DNA from: Chrysochromulina tobinii
Lineage: Eukaryota; Haptophyta; Prymnesiales; Chrysochromulinaceae
DNA length: 13,400 nucleotides
Assembly: GCA_001275005.1 (NCBI GenBank)
Contig: JWZX01001568.1
Location: 1-13,400, forward strand
Reading direction: 5' to 3'
The position numbers and the translations under genes are program-made. Positions 1 through 5,515 of this stretch are shown one piece after another. The stretch's first letter is position 1, and each line of letters starts with the position of its first letter. A model generated the notes under the pieces. That model saw nothing but the letters and a program-made list of their open reading frames with translations, searched no databases and had not been told where the DNA came from.

Positions 1-443
1 GGTGGCGGTGGCATCGGTGGTGGTGGCATCGGCGGCGGCGGAGACGGTGGCGGTGGTGAGGGAGGTGGCGGAGTCGGAGGCGGTGGTGAAGGGGATGGTG
101 GTGGCGGTGAGGGAGGCGGCGGCAACGGTGGTGGAGGCGACGGTGATGGCATGTTTGAGGTCAGCTGCCGTCCGTCGCGAGCCGGAACTTCATTTGGGCC
201 ATTCAGCGACCCATCAACACTTGCAACAAATGGAGGCTGACTTGGCGGAGGCGTTGCGTCATCTGGCTCATCGGGCGGCTGGACTGGCTCTTGCATGTGA
301 GGCCGGCTGCTGTCGCCACTGGCGAGCAGGCGCGAGAAAAGCATGGCAACCAGAGGCGTCTGCCGAGAGACGATCCTGTCCTGGGCGGCTCCATTGCAGA
401 CTGTGACGACAAAGAGCAGCGCACTCGACGCTCTCGCCAGCAT
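1..443 (-). CDS. Secreted proline-rich (SPPP-type) protein, N-terminal part, runs off left edge
   Basis: The minus-strand frame opens with ATG at 443-441 and stays open to position 1, giving 147 codons without a stop, so the 3' part lies outside the window. The same frame carries a TGA about 70 bases upstream (near 516) and no ATG between, which fixes this start. Residues 1-21 form a textbook signal peptide: MLAR, a hydrophobic core ALLFVVTV, then CNGAAQ, with likely cleavage near AAQ/D. Residues 22-95 are a polar linker that becomes Pro-rich (QPPDEPDDATPPPSQPP). From about residue 98 the sequence is almost pure PPPSP/PPPP, like the hydroxyproline-rich linkers of algal extracellular-matrix glycoproteins such as pherophorins and extensins. 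Known of such proteins: the tract is an extended, often glycosylated spacer in secreted proteins. The functional domain beyond the edge is unseen, so no specific role is assigned. Export to the cell surface is an inference from the signal peptide. Confidence 0.72.
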   Translation of the reverse strand, partial: MLARASSALLFVVTVCNGAAQDRIVSRQTPLVAMLFSRLLASGDSSRPHMQEPVQPPDEPDDATPPPSQPPFVASVDGSLNGPNEVPARDGRQLTSNMPSPSPPPPLPPPPSPPPPSPSPPPPTPPPPSPPPPSPPPPMPPPPMPPP

Positions 444-859
444 ATTGCTTCCAGTCTCGCGGCCGGCCACCAGCACGGCGCGTTTACAATTTTGGAAACT
501 CTTCAGTAAGATGCGCTAAACGCGTCACCAGACGCAAATTCTTCCGATAGAGCAACCTACTAGAGTGTCTTCGGCGGTGACCGGTTTCTATGTGTGTCAT
601 GCCAACCCCTACAAGCCTACATTGTGGCGTGAAGGACCGCCAGAGGCCTCGTGCCCTGGCAACGACCTCCCGTTAGCTGGAGATACGCCGACGCTGCCGA
701 GCGGCTCAGGGAGAAGGTTAGAGGCTTCTTGGACTGTTTCATGAATACACTTCCTTCGTGATCGCGTCATTGCGGGCGGAAATCAATTTTTTTCGGATGT
801 CCTCATCGTGATCATCGTGAGAGGAGCCTGCACGCGCTGCCAGCGTCCAGCGACAACAC
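444..859. promoter_or_regulatory. Head-to-head intergenic region (putative bidirectional promoter and both 5' UTRs)
   Basis: These 416 bases separate two divergent start codons (443 on minus, 860 on plus), so both 5' leaders and core promoters must fit here unless there are remote 5' exons. It is less GC-rich than the flanking coding DNA and holds small A/T patches such as the T-run near 787-793. No convincing TATA box or initiator could be picked out by eye. Short open frames exist on both strands, but they lack coding character and I do not call them. Shared regulation of the two genes is possible but is only inferred from geometry. Confidence 0.45.
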
Positions 860-3800
860 ATGTCGGGCCTCAAGAACGCCCGCTGGGGCGTCATGCGTCC
901 ACCGCCACCGATCGGTCGCCGGCTGTCCAATCACGAGATGCGCAAGGCGGCGGACCAGCGCCCTCCTGAGATTCCGCCTCCTCCTTCGCAAGAAGGGCCG
1001 GTCTCCCAACTCTTCGTTTCGACAGTGGATAGCCCCGTCTTTACGCCAGGTTCGATACGTTCCACCACCGGCGTTGTATCGCGTAGTCGCTCTCCATCAT
1101 TATTGCAGGGGTCGAGGACGCCCGCTGGCTGGACCCAGGGACCCAAGCCGCCGCCGGCACCGGACCTTTTCACCCAGTCGCTGCCGAACGCGGCGAGGCC
1201 CGCCTGGGATCAGAACTTTGCGTCGTCGTCCGCGGATGCGGAGCTGCGCTCTCCGGCCAAGACACGAGTCATCAAGAACCCGCGGCACGTCGAGTGGCGA
1301 CGACAGAACGACGAACGACGCCTCGACTGGCGGCATCAGGTAGCATCGAGCGACACCTTGCGCTCCGAAGCCACCGCCTCTAGAAACGACAATAGCAGGT
1401 ACATCGCCGTCTCGACGCCGGTCGCGAAGAGCGTGCGCGCAGTGCCTAGGGAGGCGAAGGATCTCCTACGGCTCGGGCTCGCCTCTTCGCTCGAGCGCCT
1501 CGCTGAGCGCTTTCGTGCTCGGGATGGCGCCCAGATCTCGAGCGGGGAGATTGGCTTCGATGAGTTTCGTCTCTCGCTCGCGCAGCTCGGCCTGTTCGCG
1601 AAGCTTGCCACATTTGGGCACAGCCTGGCGGTGGCGGAGGCGGCGGCCGAGACGCTCTTTGGCGAGTTCGACGGCGACGGCTCGGGCGTCATTAGCTTCG
1701 AAGAGTTCCTGCGGTACGCGCTGCGCGACGCACTTCGGCAGTCGCTCACGCGCGTCATCGATCTGTTCCGTCAATTAGATAGCGATAGGGATGGCAAGAT
1801 TGGACTTGCCGAGTTTGGCAAGGTGCTCAAGGCGGCGGGCGTGGTTGCGCCTGAGGACGTGGTTGAGCGGCTCTTTGCCCAGATGGACCTCGACGGAGAT
1901 GGTGCCATCGATCCGAAGGAATTGCACCGCGTGCTTCGGAGCGAGGACGTCAAGCTTGAGGGCGTCATGTACGTTGAGTGCGCCCGAGTGCGTCTTGAGT
2001 GCGTCTGAGTGCATCCGAGTGCGTCTGAGTGCATCCGAGTGCGTCTGCGTGCATCTGAGTGCGTCTGAGTGCGATTAAGTGCGTCTGAGTGCGTCTGAGT
2101 GCATCTGAGTGCGTCTGAGTGCCATGCCGAGTGCGTATGATTGCCTCCCTCATCAGGTATCCGGGAGGTCGTGGTTCGATTGAGTTAGAACCGAAAAATC
2201 TGCACGGGCTGCGTCAGTCGTTGGACGGTGTGCGCCGGACGATGGCGCGACCCGAGTCACCGACCGCTGCCCGCCTGGTCAGCCGCTCCCCACCACGCGA
2301 TCGGAAATGGAACGGCTCGGTTTCGTCGGGCGCTGCGCCGAGCGGACAGCCGTCCGGAGACCTTCTGCGCCCTGACGGCACCGCGACGGCTCCCCCGAGC
2401 CCGTCTGCTGAGTTACTGCTAGCGGCGGGGAGCGGGGAGCGTTCTGCCGCCTCCGCCGTCTCCGCAGCCGCCGCCTCGCCAGTCTACAGTGCATGCCGAT
2501 GGACCCGAAGCAAGCATCGCCATCCAGCCTACGTCTCGGCTGCCGCGCACGTGCCCGGCGTCGGCGATGTGTCCGTGCCGACCAGCGCCATGGAGGAGAG
2601 ACGGCTGCTGGCAGAGAAGAGGCAGCACCCCCCCATGGAGTCGGTCGATGGCACTCACGCGGGCTTGTCGGCAGTGACGCGGAAAAAGCAGCGTGCACGC
2701 GGCGACCCACGTGCGGTGCTGGTCGACGGCACTGCTGCGGTGTTGAGCGATGCGTTTGGCACGTATGCTGTGGCGGGGGAAGGGGATCCTCCCGCCACAG
2801 GGCGGCGCCTCTATGTAACCACCCGTTCAGCCTCGGCTCCAAAAGATCGGGCGTCGTTCGAGGTGCCCAAACACGAGACGGTACTTGCCTGGATTGCCTT
2901 GATGGCCTTGAATGGCTCTGAGTGGCTCTGAGTGGCTCTGATGGCGTCCCTCATTAGGTGCTTGCCCACTACAAGCCGGTGTGGGATGACTCGCGCACGA
3001 GCCGGCTGCCGGCGGCGGCTTTGGGACGGCCTGTGGTCTGGGATCGATTGCTGTCCGACGCGGAGACGATTGAGATGGAAGCGATGGCCCACGCCGCTCG
3101 TGACCATCCGTGTGATGCGACCCCCTTGATGCTCGAACGCGACTTCACCACTCTGCACAAGAAACTTCGACGGTACCGGTCGCGGCTCGCAAAGGCGATT
3201 GCGGTGGTCGAGGCCGCGGCAAAGCACGCCGAGGACGTCAGGGAGCACGAGGCGAACGCCCTCGAGGAGCTGCGGGGGACGCCTCTGGTCGTGAAGAAGG
3301 GGCAAGGCTACAGCCCAATGCCCGAAGAAGTGGGCTTTATGCGCGCACTCGACCGATTGGGCGGCGCCGCCGTCGAGGCTGGGTTTGTGCTCTCGTCGCA
3401 TTTGACGAAACTCGAGGCCGAGGCCGCGCGCGTCATGCGCTGGGAGGCGATCACGAGGGCGCATCTGAGCTCGCTCGAGGCGCGTGCGTCGCGACCGCCG
3501 CAGGCTCCCTCATTCCAGGTGAGCACTGAGCACTACTGAGTGCCACTGAGTACCGCTGACGACCACCCTGATGCCCACTCTAATTGCATGCGCCACTGAG
3601 TGCCGCTGACGACCACTCTGATGACCACTCTAATTGCATGCGGCCTCTCAGGCGAGCGCCGCCAATGACGCCGAGCTCTTCAGGATGCGCTCGGATTTTC
3701 AGCTGGCAGCCAGCCTCGTCAGTGTGGCGAGCTTCACGTGCAAGGCTGCGGTGGACGACGCGTCCAAGTGGTCCGTCAAGTGTGCGCAGACGTCGCGCAT

Positions 3801-4678
3801 TTGCGTCGCGGCGATGCACAGGGTGCTGCGCTCGCCCACGCGCCTCGGCATTGCTTCGCGGCTGCTCTCCTGGACGCACGGGATGGATACTTTCATCACG
3901 GCCGTGGTCAGAGGCGAAGTGGTGCTCGACGCTGGTCAGCCGACCAACGAACTGCTGCGTGGGCACTATCTCCTCGCGCCTCCGCCCGACTATGAGCCGC
4001 CGCCGCCGCCGCCGCCGCCGAAGCCGCCGCCGCCGCCCGAGCCGGAGCCGGAATCCGAACCAGAGCCCGAGCTCGAGCCAGATCGGAAGCAGCTTACGGT
4101 GGTGAGCGGCAAGGGCAAGCTGCAGCTGCACTCCCCCAACTATAAGCCGCCGCCGCCCATCGGAATGGCCCCCATCCGACCTCGTTCGCGGACCTCAGCT
4201 CACTGGACCGAATGCCATCGTCACCTATGACGCCAACGGCGACCGTGTTTCGGTGCCAGTGTCGCCAGCCGCGCTCGAGGCACGCGCTAAGGCCCCTGGC
4301 CCCGCCCTAAAGGACGTGCAGGCTGAGGCGGCGGCGGCTTCGGTAGAGATGGCGGACCGCGCCGAAAGTCTCACCGCGAAGCTCTTCTCGAGGCTCGACG
4401 CTGATGGCTCGGGCACCGTGAGCATCCAGGAGTTGAGAGACGTGATGGCCAAAGCTGCCGCTGCTGCCGGCGAGGGGAGCAGCGGCGCCGGCGCGGCAGT
4501 GGATCGCGAGGCAGTCCTCCTCTTTAGCAAGCTCGATCACAATCGTGATGGACGGATCTCGCGGTCGGAGCTGCGCGAGGGCATGATGGCAGGCATCCTC
4601 GATATCGGCGTCGGGCGTATCCCGCGCTTCTCGCAGCTCCTCCGCCTCTTGGAGAGCGAATTGAGTCACAGTGGGTGA
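860..4678 (+). CDS. Multi-EF-hand protein, four exons: 860-1968, 2157-2880, 2958-3518, 3652-4678
   Basis: ATG 860 is the first Met after an in-frame TGA (818-820). Splicing at GT-AG sites joins the exons in matching phases (2, 0, 0); with one base skipped near 4169-4173 the product is about 1,139 residues ending at TGA 4676-4678. Residues 1-210 are Pro/Ser/Arg-rich and disordered. A degenerate EF loop lies near 222-235, then canonical loops at 271-282 (DGDGSGVISFEE), 307-318 (DSDRDGKIGLAE) and 343-354 (DLDGDGAIDPKE). Residues about 370-610 (exon 2) are low complexity. Exon 3 and early exon 4 are mostly helical. A Pro tract followed by Glu-Pro repeats precedes two more canonical loops at about 1047-1058 (DADGSGTVSIQE) and 1093-1104 (DHNRDGRISRSE). 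Loops with D/N at positions 1, 3 and 5 and E at 12 bind calcium in this family, so a calcium sensor or scaffold is likely. The partner, cell location and exact family are unknown. No signal peptide or membrane segment is evident. Confidence 0.8.
1969..2156 (+). other. Spliceosomal intron 1 of the EF-hand gene (188 bp, phase 2)
   Basis: The donor is GTACGT at 1969-1974 and the acceptor is the pyrimidine-rich CTCCCTCATCAG ending at 2156. Splicing after the second base of a codon gives ...LEGV-M-YPGGRG..., continuing directly into the long exon 2 frame. If retained, translation stops at TGA 2006-2008. Nearly the whole interior is a decamer tandem array, listed separately. Confidence 0.82.
1978..2140 (+). 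repeat. 10-bp tandem array (consensus GTGCGTCTGA) filling intron 1
   Basis: About sixteen units start at 1978, 1988, 1999, 2009, 2019 and so on every 10 bases to 2109, followed by two diverged units at 2119 and 2131. Variants are GTGCATCCGA, GTGCATCTGA and GTGCGATTAA; one unit is 11 and one is 12 bases long. Every unit begins with GTGC, and most read GTGCGT, resembling a 5' splice site. Most end in CTGA, so stop codons occur in all three frames within 30 bases. Confidence 0.92.
2881..2957 (+). other. Spliceosomal intron 2 of the EF-hand gene (77 bp, phase 0), decamer-based
   Basis: Donor GTACTT at 2881 and acceptor CCCTCATTAG ending at 2957 join ...FEVPKHET to VLAHYKPVWDD... in phase 0. The interior holds three near-identical decamers at 2912-2941 (ATGGCTCTGA, then GTGGCTCTGA twice), preceded by more degenerate TTGCCTTGA/TGGCCTTGA copies. 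If retained, a TGA at 2929-2931 ends the frame. The donor end and the first bases of exon 3 are near copies of each other (see findings). Confidence 0.8.
3519..3651 (+). other. Spliceosomal intron 3 of the EF-hand gene (133 bp, phase 0)
   Basis: Donor CAG|GTGAGC at 3519 and acceptor GGCCTCTCAG ending at 3651 join ...QAPSFQ to ASAANDAELF... in phase 0, entering the exon 4 frame. If retained, TGA at 3537-3539 stops translation. The first part is again decamer-like (GAGCACTACT, GAGTGCCACT, GAGTACCGCT). The rest is a 50-bp tandem duplication, listed separately. Confidence 0.8.
3543..3642 (+). repeat. 50-bp direct tandem duplication inside intron 3
   Basis: Copy 1 is 3543-3592 and copy 2 is 3593-3642. 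Both run from CCACTGAG through CTCTAATTGCATGCG. I count three mismatches in 50 positions, so the duplication is recent. TCTAAT in each copy could act as a branch point, which would give the intron two candidates. Confidence 0.9.
3997..4041 (+). repeat. CCG trinucleotide tract encoding poly-proline in the EF-hand protein
   Basis: A nearly pure (CCG)n run, broken by one AAG, encodes PPPPPPPPKPPPPP. It is followed by GAGCCG-type codons encoding a Glu-Pro/Glu-Ser-Glu-Pro stretch. It acts as a spacer between the helical middle region and the C-terminal EF-hand pair, and is likely length-polymorphic. Confidence 0.9.
4099..4200 (+). other. Reading-frame shift within exon 4: C-run indel or an unrecognised fourth intron
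   Basis: The frame of exon 4 runs into a stop at 4228-4230, while the clearly coding downstream frame (LTGPNAIVTYDANGDRVSV..., then EF hands) is shifted by one base. Two readings fit. (a) One surplus C in the run at 4169-4173: removing it gives PPPIGMAPSDLVRGPQLTGP, with no gap in coding character. (b) An intron from GTGAGC at 4102 to the CTCAG ending at 4198 (97 bp, phase 0), giving QLTV-LTGPN. I lean to (a), because this stretch lacks the decamer repeats of the other three introns and reads as protein. Confidence 0.6.
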
Positions 4679-5192
4679 GAAGCAGAAGCAGCGGAATGAG
4701 ACAAATGCAGTAGCATTGCCGATGGCATCTGCTCAGAGCCTAGGCGAGAATTTGCATTCAGCTATTATCATCCGATCATTGTTGGTTGTTCGTCGTCACC
4801 ACTTTCACTAAACGCAGATAAAAAACCGCTTATTTCGTTTATCTGTTTTCTCGTCGCACACGGCACAGCCGCAGTCAGCACTATTCTCTTAATCGCGTTA
4901 AATCAGCCCAGCACGCTCACACACTAGACACTTCGCTTCGCACACGCCTGACACCATCACCTGTGGGTATCGGACCCATGGGCAGTCGTAACCCGAACGG
5001 ACGTTTGACATCACGTTGGACAACGCCCTGAGGGATCACATTGGAACCGGTCCTGGGATTCGCAGCCGACAGTCTGAAGTCTCGATCGGCCGCTCTCATC
5101 CTCATCTGCACTGCCCACCTGCTGACCTGCCTGCACTCCCTTTTGCAGCGCCACTGCTGCTGCTGCCCTTCCATGCCCACCGCCGCAGCTTC
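4679..5192. other. Convergent intergenic region, A+T-rich 3' flank, no gene seen
   Basis: Positions 4679 to about 4870 follow the EF-hand stop and are markedly A+T-richer than the coding DNA, as expected for a 3' UTR and polyadenylation zone. There is no AATAAA. A small inverted repeat, CAGATAAA (4815-4822) and TTTATCTG (4838-4845), could form an 8-bp hairpin with a 15-base loop; its function is unknown. About 4900-5190 is pyrimidine-rich on the plus strand (CTGC and CCT runs) and has open frames without recognisable domains. I do not call a gene here. Confidence 0.5.
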
Positions 5193-5236
5193 TCCACTCT
5201 CGGCGCCCTCCTCTTCCACTCTCGGCGCCCTCCTCT
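5193..5236 (+). repeat. 22-bp perfect tandem duplication
   Basis: Two identical 22-base copies, 5193-5214 and 5215-5236, each start TCCACTCTCGGCG and end CTCCTCT. They lie just upstream of the AACGTT array in the same pyrimidine-rich intergenic stretch. Confidence 0.9.
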
Positions 5237-5260
5237 TGACGCGTTCTCTCTCCTTCCCCC

Positions 5261-5424
5261 AAACGGTCCTCCCCTCCGAACGTTCCTTACAAACGTTCCT
5301 CCCTTCCGAACGTTCCTTACAAACGTTCCTCCCCTCCGAACGTTCCTTACAAACGTTCCTCCCTTCCGAACGTTCCTTACGAACGTTCCTCCCTTACAAA
5401 CGTTCCTCCCTTCCCAACGGTCCC
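5261..5424 (+). repeat. 30-bp minisatellite of AACGTT boxes
   Basis: Four full 30-base units start at 5261, 5291, 5321 and 5351, followed by shortened units to 5424. Each full unit carries two AACGTTCCT boxes, spaced 17 then 13 bases apart. Units alternate between CTCCCCTCC and CTCCCTTCC, giving a 60-base higher-order period. The first and last boxes (5262 and 5416) are both AACGGT instead of AACGTT. Since 30 is divisible by three, all frames stay open: plus reads PPLRTFLTNV repeats and minus reads GGTFVRNVRK repeats (a 120-residue frame at 5102-5464). Neither has flanking sequence that looks like a protein, so I record it as a repeat only. Confidence 0.9.
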
Positions 5425-5515
5425 GTCGCGGGTGTGCTCGGCCCCTCGAGGCTGCAGCACCCATTGCGAATGTTGTGCGAGTGCTCAGCCTAAGAAGGGT
5501 AGGTCAGGGGGTTAC

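Noticed and set aside
2-406. Plus-strand Val/Ala/Glu-rich open frame at the left edge
   Set aside because: It is the complement of the signal-peptide plus SPPP protein, which has a better start, an upstream stop and a coherent N-to-C organisation.
651-663. GTGCCCTGGCAAC, resembling an RFX X-box (GTNRCC-N-RGYAAC) in the divergent promoter region
   Set aside because: One position of the consensus fails, and a single near-match in about 400 bases is weak. There is no independent evidence that either flanking gene is ciliary.
1978-2140. Regularly spaced repeats considered as a CRISPR-like array
   Set aside because: The 10-bp units are contiguous, with no unique spacers, and lie within a spliced intron of a eukaryotic gene.
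2279-2842. Minus-strand frame of 187 codons opposite exon 2
   Set aside because: Arg/Pro-rich shadow frame. Exon 2 on the plus strand is tied to its neighbours by phase-matching splice sites.
4815-4845. CAGATAAA/TTTATCTG inverted repeat downstream of the EF-hand gene
   Set aside because: An 8-bp stem in A+T-rich DNA is plausible by chance, and no known eukaryotic 3'-end hairpin matches it. It is mentioned only within the intergenic feature.
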